From assembly GCA_031551625.1 (NCBI GenBank), contig JAVBNJ010000086.1, positions 1 through 12,630 on the forward strand: a stretch of 12,630 bases of DNA. Reading direction: 5' to 3'. A model generated the notes under the pieces. It searched no databases. It was not told where the DNA came from and saw nothing but the letters and a program-made list of their open reading frames with translations. Source of the stretch: JAVBNJ01 sp031551625 (GTDB lineage: Bacteria > Bacteroidota > Bacteroidia > Bacteroidales > UBA932). The translations under genes and the position numbers were made by a program. This document shows positions 1 through 6,542 of the stretch, piece after piece (positions within the stretch are counted from its first letter, which is position 1; the number at the start of each line of letters is the position of its first letter).

Positions 1-566
1 GAAAAACCTATAAAATGGAACCTATGTTTATGGTACTCGCTACACAGAACCCCATCGAACAGGAAGGCACTTATCCCCTACCTGAAGCACAGCTCGACCG
101 TTTCATTATGAAAATAGAAATCACCTACCCGAATGTGGACGAAGAAGCGAAAATCGTAAGCCTCGTGCGCGAAGAAGGCAAAGGCAACATAGCGCCCGTT
201 ACTCCGATTGCCCAGCAAGTGATATTCGATGCCCGCAAAGAAATCAATGATATCAAGGTGAGCGATGCCGCCGAAAAATACATGGTCGATTTGGTATCGG
301 CCACGCGCTATCCCGATAAATTCAACAAAGATCTGGCACGCTGGATTAGCTACGGCGCCAGCCCGCGTGGCACCATTGCGCTCGACAAATGTTCGCGTGC
401 AGTGGCGTGGCTCGACGGGCGCGATGCAGTAACACCCGACGACACCCGATTCATCATACACGACGTGCTGCGCCACCGGTTAATCCTGTCGTACGAAGCC
501 AATGCCGACCGTGTGAACGCCAACACCGTAATTGACACAATTTTGAAAAATGTGGTGGTTGCATAA
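1..566 (+). CDS. MoxR-family AAA+ ATPase, C-terminal part (5' end outside window)
   Basis: This is the C-terminal part of a MoxR-type (AAA_3) ATPase. The frame is open from base 3 (K-T-Y-K before the first Met), so the ATG at 15 is internal and the gene starts upstream of the window. Visible family hallmarks are sensor 1 in ATQNP (about 39-53), the conserved stretch ending P-E-A-Q-L-D-R-F with its putative arginine finger (about 84-104), and the sensor-2 motif S-P-R-G at 360-371 inside the helical lid. Walker A and B lie off the window. MoxR ATPases act in the cytosol as chaperone-like partners of VWA-domain proteins, helping assemble or activate complexes. The DUF58, VWA and BatD genes downstream fit that role. 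The gene ends in TAA immediately before a strong inverted repeat. The family assignment is very secure; the client is unknown. Confidence 0.95.
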   Translation, partial: KTYKMEPMFMVLATQNPIEQEGTYPLPEAQLDRFIMKIEITYPNVDEEAKIVSLVREEGKGNIAPVTPIAQQVIFDARKEINDIKVSDAAEKYMVDLVSATRYPDKFNKDLARWISYGASPRGTIALDKCSRAVAWLDGRDAVTPDDTRFIIHDVLRHRLILSYEANADRVNANTVIDTILKNVVVA

Positions 567-603
567 AGACCTAACAGGTTTTGCCTCTTTTCCTGTTAGG
601 TCT
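567..603. repeat. Perfect 12-bp inverted repeat, hairpin copy 1
   Basis: The arms AGACCTAACAGG (567-578) and CCTGTTAGGTCT (592-603) are perfect reverse complements around a 13-base T-rich loop. The hairpin starts directly after the moxR stop codon. There is no T-run after the right arm, so it is not a classic intrinsic terminator. It could stabilise or process the operon mRNA, or be a mobile palindromic repeat. It is one of five related hairpins in this operon sharing the half-site YYTRACARR. Confidence 0.85.
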
Positions 604-617
604 GTGTTCAGCTTTAA

Positions 618-652
618 AACCTAACAGGTCAAAATACAAAAACTTGTTAGGA
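618..652. repeat. Imperfect inverted repeat, hairpin copy 2
   Basis: CCTAACAGGT (620-629) pairs with ACTTGTTAGG (642-651) over ten positions with one G.T wobble, around a 12-base loop. It uses the same half-site as the hairpin at 567-603, only 16 bases away, so the moxR/DUF58 spacer is essentially two copies of one element in tandem. The right arm ends about 26 bases before the ATG at 678, so this copy would lie in the leader of the DUF58 gene. Confidence 0.75.
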
Positions 653-677
653 GAACATTTATTAAATCCATAAAAAT

Positions 678-1601
678 ATGGAATATCCTATAGAAATAGC
701 AACCAACCTGAACGACCTGATGCGGTTCGAATACTTTGTTTCCGAACAGAATATACTGCCGAATAAACCGGTCTATTCTATCCTTGCGGGGCGTCATGCA
801 GGCAAAATGCGAGGCCGCGGATTAGATTTCGAAGAGGTGCGTCCGTACGTTCCCGGCGACGACATCCGCAATATCGACTGGCGTGTAACAGCCCGCACAG
901 GTACTACCCACTCCAAGGTATTCAATGAAGAAAAGGAACGTCCGTCCTTTGTAATCATTGATCAAAGTGCAAGCATGTTCTTCGGCTCGCAGCGCTATGT
1001 AAAATCAGTAACAGCGGCTCATGTAGCTGCTTTATCGGCATTCTATACCATAAAACGCGGCGACCGTTTCGGCGGATTAATATTCAATGAAGCCGGATAC
1101 GACTACTTAACACCCAAGCGCAGCAAGGCATTGGTGCAACAGTTCCTGCAACTGATTGTAAACCGCAACCAACAACTTCCGCAACGCAAAAAACTAATTC
1201 CCAATACCAACGTACTGACCGAAATGTTGCAACGTACCCGCTCGACCATCACACACGACTACGTGGTTATGGTTATTGCCGAACTTTCGTACCTGAACGA
1301 CGAAAGTAAACAACACTTGCGCAGCATGGCCTACCACAACAATGTTATTCTCGTACACATCGAAGACTCGATGGACGCGCATCTTCCCGACGGGCGGCTA
1401 GTATTGGGCGATGGCAACCGGCAAATTATGTGGAACAATCACAAAAACAATTGGGGCACCAAATACGACAAAAACTACAATGACTGGCGAAACAAATTGG
1501 TGGAAGAATTCCGTCACTACAAAATTCCCGTCGCCTTTTTCAATACGATGCAACCTGTCGAACAACAAATCATGCAACACCTGGGTAGGGAATTATTTTA
1601 A
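678..1601 (+). CDS. DUF58 domain protein (VWA-like) of the MoxR/Bat operon
   Basis: This 307-residue protein belongs to the DUF58 family, the usual direct neighbour of MoxR ATPases. The signature block spans residues 45-75, with G-R-G-L-D-F, R-P-Y-x-P-G-D-D and I-D-W-R. A VWA-like MIDAS triad D95-x-S97-x-S99 follows (DQSAS), which suggests metal-dependent ligand binding. I see no signal peptide or convincing membrane helix, so it is probably cytosolic. That matches the shorter DUF58 proteins rather than the versions with N-terminal helices. It lies 111 bases after moxR, and that spacer carries two hairpins. No Shine-Dalgarno is evident at the ATG, as is common in Bacteroidota. It is expected to couple the ATPase to the membrane VWA proteins encoded downstream (inference). 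The family call is firm; the biochemical role is unproven. Confidence 0.92.
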   Translation: MEYPIEIATNLNDLMRFEYFVSEQNILPNKPVYSILAGRHAGKMRGRGLDFEEVRPYVPGDDIRNIDWRVTARTGTTHSKVFNEEKERPSFVIIDQSASMFFGSQRYVKSVTAAHVAALSAFYTIKRGDRFGGLIFNEAGYDYLTPKRSKALVQQFLQLIVNRNQQLPQRKKLIPNTNVLTEMLQRTRSTITHDYVVMVIAELSYLNDESKQHLRSMAYHNNVILVHIEDSMDAHLPDGRLVLGDGNRQIMWNNHKNNWGTKYDKNYNDWRNKLVEEFRHYKIPVAFFNTMQPVEQQIMQHLGRELF

Positions 1602-1644
1602 TTACGGCTCCTCATGAAAACAATTACTATTAAAAAATCCACTT

Positions 1645-1875
1645 ATGAACAACAACCTCCTCCACACCGAAAAACTATTCAAAGGGCGCCGCTCCTATTT
1701 TTTTGACATCAAAAAGAATGAGCGCGGCGAGTTGTACCTTAAAATTTCCGAAAGTAAAAAAGTAGGCAACGACTACGAACACCAACGGATCATGATATTT
1801 GAAGAAGATTTTGCGGATTTTGAAGACACATTTCGCAAAGCGATGTCAACAACCAAACAGATAAAAATGGATTAA
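1645..1875 (+). CDS. Small PUR-domain (DUF3276-type) DNA/RNA-binding protein
   Basis: This 76-residue protein matches the single-repeat PUR family (DUF3276) found widely in Bacteroidota and spirochaetes. The core runs from about residue 14 to 68: G-R-R-S-Y-F-F-D-I-K, then G-x-x-Y-L-x-I-S-E-S-K, then a strand and a helix beginning E-E-D-F-x-x-F. PUR domains bind single-stranded DNA or RNA, and BpuR of Borrelia is a known example. There is no signal peptide, so it acts in the cytosol. It is shorter than many DUF3276 proteins and is essentially only the fold. It lies between the DUF58 gene (43 bases upstream) and the DUF4381 gene (41 bases downstream) on the same strand, so it is probably co-transcribed with the MoxR/VWA genes. 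That is an odd location for a nucleic-acid binder. Whether it binds the hairpins in this operon is open. Confidence 0.82.
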   Translation: MNNNLLHTEKLFKGRRSYFFDIKKNERGELYLKISESKKVGNDYEHQRIMIFEEDFADFEDTFRKAMSTTKQIKMD

Positions 1876-1916
1876 CGCATTTATCAAACCTACCAGCACA
1901 AGAAAGAATAAATAAG

Positions 1917-2444
1917 ATGACACACTTTCTGCAAATAGGAAATCCGATAGAACCCGCATCGGTAAAATTCACTTTCTCCGCACCGGGCTGGTATGTATCA
2001 GAAGGATTGCTGATAACCATACTACTCATTACAGCCTACCTGCTATGGCAACACTACCAACGTAACCGCTACCGCCGCCAGGCACTTCAATGGCTGCGAA
2101 AGCAGGAAAGCAGCCTGCTTCCAGCCAACGAATCGGGCAAACTGCTCTACGAAACCGATACATTAATGAAGCGCATTGCGTTGCAACACTACCAACGCGA
2201 TACCGTAGCCGGCCTGCAAGGCAGCGAATGGATCGCTTTCCTGAATCAAACATGTAAAACAGCGCTGTTCGATGAAACCGATGTGCAATGCTTGAAACGA
2301 CTGTATGCAAAAGACACTATTGACAAACATGAAATAGATTTGTTTATCAATAAAACGAAAAAATGGATAAAGACCCACAACCCTAAGAGGGTTCAGAATA
2401 CTGTTAGGGTTACACAAAAGGCACATCACAACAATAATGATTGA
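1917..2444 (+). CDS. DUF4381 family membrane protein of the MoxR/VWA operon
   Basis: This 175-residue protein has one clear membrane helix at about residues 28-45, followed by a basic stretch (Q-R-N-R-Y-R-R) and a soluble domain of about 120 residues. Layout and position match DUF4381 proteins, which sit between DUF58 and VWA genes in MoxR operons of Gammaproteobacteria and other groups. Family role: inner-membrane component of the MoxR/VWA assembly, exact function unknown. The basic residues after the helix suggest the C-terminal domain is cytosolic. The gene overlaps the next by 8 bases if that gene starts at 2437. Oddity: the last 20 or so residues are encoded partly by an inverted repeat (2379-2411) of the family found elsewhere in the operon. 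The native C-terminus may therefore have been replaced or extended by repeat insertion. Confidence 0.8.
   Translation: MTHFLQIGNPIEPASVKFTFSAPGWYVSEGLLITILLITAYLLWQHYQRNRYRRQALQWLRKQESSLLPANESGKLLYETDTLMKRIALQHYQRDTVAGLQGSEWIAFLNQTCKTALFDETDVQCLKRLYAKDTIDKHEIDLFINKTKKWIKTHNPKRVQNTVRVTQKAHHNNND
2379..2411. repeat. Inverted repeat, hairpin copy 3, inside coding sequence
   Basis: AACCCTAA (2379-2386) and TTAGGGTT (2404-2411) are perfect 8-base inverted arms. The wider half-sites, CCCTAAGAGGG on the left and CTGTTAGGG on the right, resemble the CCTAACAGG half-site of copies 1 and 2 with a few changes. The element lies fully within the 3' coding part of the DUF4381 gene and encodes a segment N-P-K-R-V-Q-N-T-V-R-V-T. 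Confidence 0.65.
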
Positions 2445-3435
2445 CGTAACAAATAACCTCATGCATTTCGAGATTGCCCATAAATGGGTGTTCGCACTGC
2501 TACCGTTGCCACTACTCGTTTACTGGCTATGGCCGGTATTGCGTAAGCGACGCTCGGCGCTCATTGCACCTTTCTATCATCGCGCAGTGAACATATCGGG
2601 ACAACACCCACGGCACAATGCATGGGTGTCGCGTAAGAATATCTTAACATGGATTGCAGCCGCTATTTGCTGGGTCGCATTAGTAGCCGCCGCATCATCG
2701 CCGCAACTGGTCGGCCAGCCTGGAAAACGGACAAAAACCGTACGCAGTTTCCTGATCGCGGCCGACATATCGTTCAGCATGGCACAACGCGACTGGGCTA
2801 TCAATGGAAAAGTGATGACACGCTGGGAAGCAGTGAAATACCTGATGAAAGACTTTGTAACCGAACGCAAGAGCGACCAGATTGGGCTGGAAATGTTCGC
2901 TACACATGCTTACCTGCAAGCGCCGCTTACTACCGATCTGGAAGCCATCTCGTGGTTGCTCGACCAAACCGAAGTGGGCATGGCGGGACAGATGACCAGC
3001 ATTGGTGAAGCAATTGCTTTCGGTATAAAAATCTTCCGCGAAGATACCATCAAGCAACGTGTGATGTTGCTGATGACCGACGGTGTCGACGGCGGACAAA
3101 GCATCTCGCCGCTTGATGCCGCTAACGCCGCCAAACTCGACAGTATAAAAATTTATACGCTCGGTATAGGCAACAGTACCAGCGGCGGTTACGCCATTGA
3201 CGAAAAGCTGCTGACTCAAATTGCAGAAACCACGGGCGGCAAGTATTTCCGCGCCGACAATCAACAAATGTTACGAAATGTGTACACCGAACTGAACAAG
3301 CTGCAACCGGTGGAATACGAAGAAGAAACTTACCGGCCGGTAGTGTTGCTCTACATGTATCCGTTAGCAGTAGCCATAGGGCTTGCATTGTTATTTTATT
3401 TACTCAGTGGGATTATAAAATTATTCCGCCATTAA
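2437..3435 (+). CDS. BatA-like VWA-domain membrane protein
   Basis: This 332-residue VWA protein of the Bat/MoxR type has two N-terminal membrane helices (about residues 16-34 and 68-86), a VWA domain, and a C-terminal helix (about 303-324). MIDAS residues are visible: D110-x-S112-x-S114 (DISFS), a Thr near 187 (Q-M-T-S-I-G) and D215 in T-D-G-V-D-G-G. A functional metal site is therefore likely. VWA proteins of this type are inner-membrane partners of MoxR ATPases. In Bacteroides fragilis batA is part of an operon linked to aerotolerance. Start: ATG at 2437 overlaps the previous stop by 8 bases. ATG at 2461 would give MHFEIAHKW, which fits the usual family N-terminus at least as well, and neither has a clear ribosome site. 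The gene is followed by a perfect 15-bp hairpin before the second VWA gene. Confidence 0.9.
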   Translation: MIDVTNNLMHFEIAHKWVFALLPLPLLVYWLWPVLRKRRSALIAPFYHRAVNISGQHPRHNAWVSRKNILTWIAAAICWVALVAAASSPQLVGQPGKRTKTVRSFLIAADISFSMAQRDWAINGKVMTRWEAVKYLMKDFVTERKSDQIGLEMFATHAYLQAPLTTDLEAISWLLDQTEVGMAGQMTSIGEAIAFGIKIFREDTIKQRVMLLMTDGVDGGQSISPLDAANAAKLDSIKIYTLGIGNSTSGGYAIDEKLLTQIAETTGGKYFRADNQQMLRNVYTELNKLQPVEYEEETYRPVVLLYMYPLAVAIGLALLFYLLSGIIKLFRH

Positions 3436-3468
3436 AGATTTGACAAATTTCTAAAATTTGTCAAATCT
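3436..3468. repeat. Perfect 15-bp inverted repeat, hairpin copy 4
   Basis: AGATTTGACAAATTT (3436-3450) and AAATTTGTCAAATCT (3454-3468) are exact reverse complements separated by only CTA. The hairpin begins directly after the stop codon of the BatA-like gene and ends 12 bases before the next ATG. It lacks a T-tail and lies inside an operon, so it is unlikely to be a full terminator. Aligned to copies 1 and 2, the half-site changes from CCTAACAGG to TTTGACAAA, with each C/G pair replaced by a T/A pair so the quasi-palindrome is kept. Confidence 0.9.
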
Positions 3469-3480
3469 AAAAACAAAAAT

Positions 3481-5220
3481 ATGTTCAATGATTTTTTACA
3501 TACCCTCGGAACCTTCAACTGGGAAGAATTCCATTTTCTGCGCCCAACCGCATTGTGGCTATTTGTAGCATTAGCAGCCATAGTATTACTACTATTGTTT
3601 ACCAACTGGGAAAAGAAAAAATGGACACGTGTAGTCGCACCGGCCTTGCGCCCCTTTATGTTCAGCAAAAGCAGCCGTACAGCAATCATTGCCCCCCTCG
3701 TGTTGATGATCATTGCAGGAAGTTCCATGACCCTTGCACTGGCAGGCCCCACATGGAAGAAACGCGACATTCCCGGCGAAAAAATTCCGGCTGTAGTAAT
3801 GATTGCCCTTGACCTCTCAAAATCAATGCTGGCAACCGATGTACAACCAAACCGGCTGGAACGCGCCAAATTAAAAATCAGTGACTTCCTCGATGCCAAC
3901 CCTCGGGCACGCGCCGGACTACTGGCATTTGCCGGGACAGCACATCCTGTATTGCCATTCACGGCCGACTACAAAATTATCAAATTCCACTCCGAAAGCC
4001 TCTATAACTGGGCAATGCCCGTGCAAGGCACCAACTATCCGCTACTGATGAATATGGTCGACACGCTGATGGGCCGTATACACGCACCAAGTACTCTGCT
4101 AATAATGACCGATGCCGTAGACGACAATGATGTAGTTACACTCACCGGCTTTGTAGACAATTCGATTCACCGGCTCGAGATACTATTATTCTCAACCCCC
4201 GACGGCGCAGTCATTCCGGGCTCAAAGAATGTAGTATCAAAACAGTCTTCTTCGGCATTAGCCAACTTACAACAGCACGAGAAAATTCATGTAACGTTTA
4301 TAACCCTCGACAAATCGGATGTAGAAGGCATTGCCAAACGCATTAGCGATAGCCTGATTTTCGAGCAGGATAAAAAGAAGGATGCAAAGGAATGGGACGA
4401 TGAAGGATTACTATTCCTTATTCCCGCACTCCTCGTTGTAGCCATGTGGTTTCGCCGCGGATGGGTCGTACAGTGGTGCTGGCTGCCGTTAGCCACACTC
4501 TCCCTATCATCGTGCGGTACCGATAGCAAGCACCCCGATTGGTGGTACACACCCAACTACCAGGGTCAACTATGGTACACAGAAGGAGACTACGCGCAAG
4601 CGGCCGAATATTTTACCGACCCTGCGCATAAAGCGATAGCCTACTATAAAGCCGGCAATTATGATGCGGCATCGGAACTCTTTGCTATGGATACCACTGT
4701 CTCCGGGCAGTATAACTATGCTCTATCGCTGGCAAAAATGGGCTTATATGCCGAAGCCGAAACTATTTTCGAAAAAATTGGAACAATGGATCCATCACTC
4801 AAATCGCAAGCCGAACAAAGCCTCGAAGCCACACGCAAATTGCATGCGCAGGCCGATTCGGTTATGCGTTTCGACGCTCAGCACGGCAATAAATCCGACA
4901 AAACGCTGGACAAGGGGGAAGGTAGATTAAAAGAGCGGAAACCGACTCAGGAAGACGAACAACTATCGTCGGACACGGAAGTAAAAAAACTCCCCACTCA
5001 TGGCGACCGGATGAGCGACGAAGTGGCCAGCGATATTCACCGCGCCAAGGAACAAAAGTTTCCGCCAAAAGACTTCAAGATAGAAACCAACGTACCGCTC
5101 GAAACCAAAGTATTGATGCAGCAAACACACGCCGATCCGGGAGAATTTTTACACCGGCGTTTTGAATTACAGAAACAAAGATATTATCCAAACGTGAAAC
5201 AAGGGAGCAATATTTATTAG
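3481..5220 (+). CDS. VWA-TPR fusion protein (BatB fused to BatC)
   Basis: This 579-residue membrane protein has helices at about 23-40 and 67-88, a VWA domain with MIDAS D111-x-S113-x-S115 (DLSKS), T184 and D211, and two closely spaced hydrophobic segments at about 309-322 and 328-343. A TPR-like region follows (about 360-440), then a charged low-complexity linker (about 455-530) and a conserved tail with A-D-P-G-E-F-L-H-R-R-F. Separate batB (VWA) and batC (TPR) genes in Bacteroides correspond to the two halves, so this is a fused version like those of gammaproteobacterial MoxR operons. The VWA domain should face one side of the inner membrane and the TPR part should sit after the second helix pair. 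Oddity: a lipobox-like L-S-S-C ends at C345 immediately before the TPR half. The gene stops 9 bases before the batD-like start. Confidence 0.92.
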   Translation: MFNDFLHTLGTFNWEEFHFLRPTALWLFVALAAIVLLLLFTNWEKKKWTRVVAPALRPFMFSKSSRTAIIAPLVLMIIAGSSMTLALAGPTWKKRDIPGEKIPAVVMIALDLSKSMLATDVQPNRLERAKLKISDFLDANPRARAGLLAFAGTAHPVLPFTADYKIIKFHSESLYNWAMPVQGTNYPLLMNMVDTLMGRIHAPSTLLIMTDAVDDNDVVTLTGFVDNSIHRLEILLFSTPDGAVIPGSKNVVSKQSSSALANLQQHEKIHVTFITLDKSDVEGIAKRISDSLIFEQDKKKDAKEWDDEGLLFLIPALLVVAMWFRRGWVVQWCWLPLATLSLSSCGTDSKHPDWWYTPNYQGQLWYTEGDYAQAAEYFTDPAHKAIAYYKAGNYDAASELFAMDTTVSGQYNYALSLAKMGLYAEAETIFEKIGTMDPSLKSQAEQSLEATRKLHAQADSVMRFDAQHGNKSDKTLDKGEGRLKERKPTQEDEQLSSDTEVKKLPTHGDRMSDEVASDIHRAKEQKFPPKDFKIETNVPLETKVLMQQTHADPGEFLHRRFELQKQRYYPNVKQGSNIY

Positions 5221-5229
5221 TTCAAAGGT

Positions 5230-6375
5230 ATGATGAATATATATCGAAGAAAAAATATATTATTATTGTATATAATCCTAATAGGGTTGGGAGTCCTGTT
5301 AGGGGTACCCCCCCAAGCGCACGCCCAAAATTGCTTTGCCCATGTTGAACTGAGCCGCCGGAATGTGTATGTACAACAACCATTCCGTGCAACCATTACC
5401 GTATACACCTCCACATGGTTTACCGCACCGCTGGAATTCGGAAACCTGCAAATCCCGAATGCATTCATCATTCCCTTTGAACGTACCGTACCGGGCGTAT
5501 TCCATATCAACGGCAAACAATATGCAGGCATTCAGTTTTACTATATTGTGTTTCCCTACAAAGTAGGCAAATTCAATGTTCCACCATTGGAAATTACGGC
5601 ACACACCCCACCCGAAGGCAGCGCGACCAGCCGGAAAGTCGTACTACATACCGATATCCAAGCATTCACGGTACGCGATGTGCCAGCTAAAATGAAAGAA
5701 AACGGCGACTGGTTGGTAGCCAAAGATGTATCCTTGCAACAAACATGGAGTAAACCATTAAAGAATATAAAAGTCGGTGATGTTGTAAAACGCACGATTA
5801 CCATCAATGCCAAAGGAACACTCCCCCAATTTATCCCCAACCTGTCGGCGCAGGAAAAAGTGGACTGGGCAAGTATTTACCCTCAAGAGGCTGAATTGAA
5901 AGACACGCGCAACGAAAGCGACGCCAATGGCCGCAGTACACAAACAACCACTTATCTCTTCGAGCAGGAAGGCGAGTTTGTATTACCGGCCTTGCGAGTC
6001 GCCTGGTGGAACCCCTACACCAACCAACAGCATGTAAAAATAATAGATACTATAAAAGTACACATAGCAGCCAATCCTAACCTCGGCATTTTAAAGACAC
6101 TGAAAGATAGCCTGCAGGCCACTCAGAGAACTGCCCCACAACAAGCCGGTAAAAAAAGCCCATTAATGATTCTAGGCATGCACTGGTACACCTTTGCAGC
6201 TATGGCACTTGCATCCATAGCTATGCTTTATTTTCTGATACGACTGTCGATTTATTTAACACATGCATGGCTGCGAAAACGCAAAAAATACTGCCAGCAA
6301 CATCTGCCTCCGCCACTTACCCCTGGTATATCCGATGTACAAAAGCCATGGAATAATTTAAAAAATAACAAATGA
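5230..6375 (+). CDS. BatD-like membrane-anchored periplasmic protein
   Basis: This 381-residue protein has a signal peptide (residues 1-32: basic start, long hydrophobic core, probable cleavage A-H-A|Q). The extracytoplasmic part is beta-rich, and a membrane helix at about 318-342 is followed by a basic tail with R-K-R-K-K. Sequence pattern and operon position match the BatD (oxygen tolerance) family, although it is shorter than the full BatD of Bacteroides, which is roughly 550-600 residues. It probably carries two immunoglobulin-like repeats rather than more (inference). It would be the periplasmic arm of the MoxR/VWA complex. No BatE-like gene follows; the next gene has its own promoter, so this is likely the last operon member. 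The start could also be the second Met. The signal-peptide coding region overlaps a degenerate copy of the operon's hairpin family (5277-5303). Confidence 0.85.
   Translation: MMNIYRRKNILLLYIILIGLGVLLGVPPQAHAQNCFAHVELSRRNVYVQQPFRATITVYTSTWFTAPLEFGNLQIPNAFIIPFERTVPGVFHINGKQYAGIQFYYIVFPYKVGKFNVPPLEITAHTPPEGSATSRKVVLHTDIQAFTVRDVPAKMKENGDWLVAKDVSLQQTWSKPLKNIKVGDVVKRTITINAKGTLPQFIPNLSAQEKVDWASIYPQEAELKDTRNESDANGRSTQTTTYLFEQEGEFVLPALRVAWWNPYTNQQHVKIIDTIKVHIAANPNLGILKTLKDSLQATQRTAPQQAGKKSPLMILGMHWYTFAAMALASIAMLYFLIRLSIYLTHAWLRKRKKYCQQHLPPPLTPGISDVQKPWNNLKNNK
5277..5303. repeat. Degenerate inverted repeat, hairpin copy 5, in signal-peptide coding region
   Basis: CCTAATAGG (5277-5285) and CCTGTTAGG (5295-5303) are inverted with one mismatch and a 9-base loop. 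The right arm is identical to bases 592-600 of copy 1. The element lies inside codons 16-25 of the BatD-like gene, near its start, and could form a hairpin in the translation initiation region. It is the least certain copy because a Leu/Gly-rich signal peptide could produce part of it by chance. Confidence 0.5.
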
Positions 6376-6458
6376 TTAACAATCAAATGTTTATAAAATT
6401 TAACAATTATTTAATATTCGCCCATATCCACTGTATGTAAGGATTTAAAATAATGTTG

Positions 6459-6466
6459 TACCTTTG
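6459..6466 (+). promoter_or_regulatory. Bacteroidota -7 promoter box TACCTTTG
   Basis: TACCTTTG matches the TAnnTTTG -7 element of the Bacteroidetes primary sigma factor. I see no clear TTG-type -33 element at the expected spacing. Transcription would begin near 6470-6475, giving a leader of about 70 bases before the lipoprotein ATG at 6543. The AT-rich stretch upstream (6376-6458) fits a promoter region and separates this gene from the MoxR/VWA operon. Confidence 0.6.
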
Positions 6467-6542
6467 CGCCCGAATTTTTGCCGGGAATATTTAAAAATCC
6501 TCACAGAAAAACAGATAAAAACAATAAAAACCAAAAAACATT

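Noticed and set aside
1614..1706. Small open frame (30 codons, ATG at 1614) between DUF58 and PUR genes
   Set aside because: It mostly overlaps the PUR gene in another frame and has no visible conserved feature, so it is probably chance.
2325..2352. ATTGACAAA and TTTGTTTATCAAT as a further hairpin copy
   Set aside because: The arms do not align without a gap of several bases and the half-site is not the YYTRACARR form on the right side; the similarity is explained by the Asp/Lys/Ile/Asn-rich coding sequence.
2695..3267. Long minus-strand open frame (190 codons) within the BatA-like gene
   Set aside because: It is a mirror of a strongly conserved VWA gene with intact MIDAS residues, and its translation has no recognisable domain.
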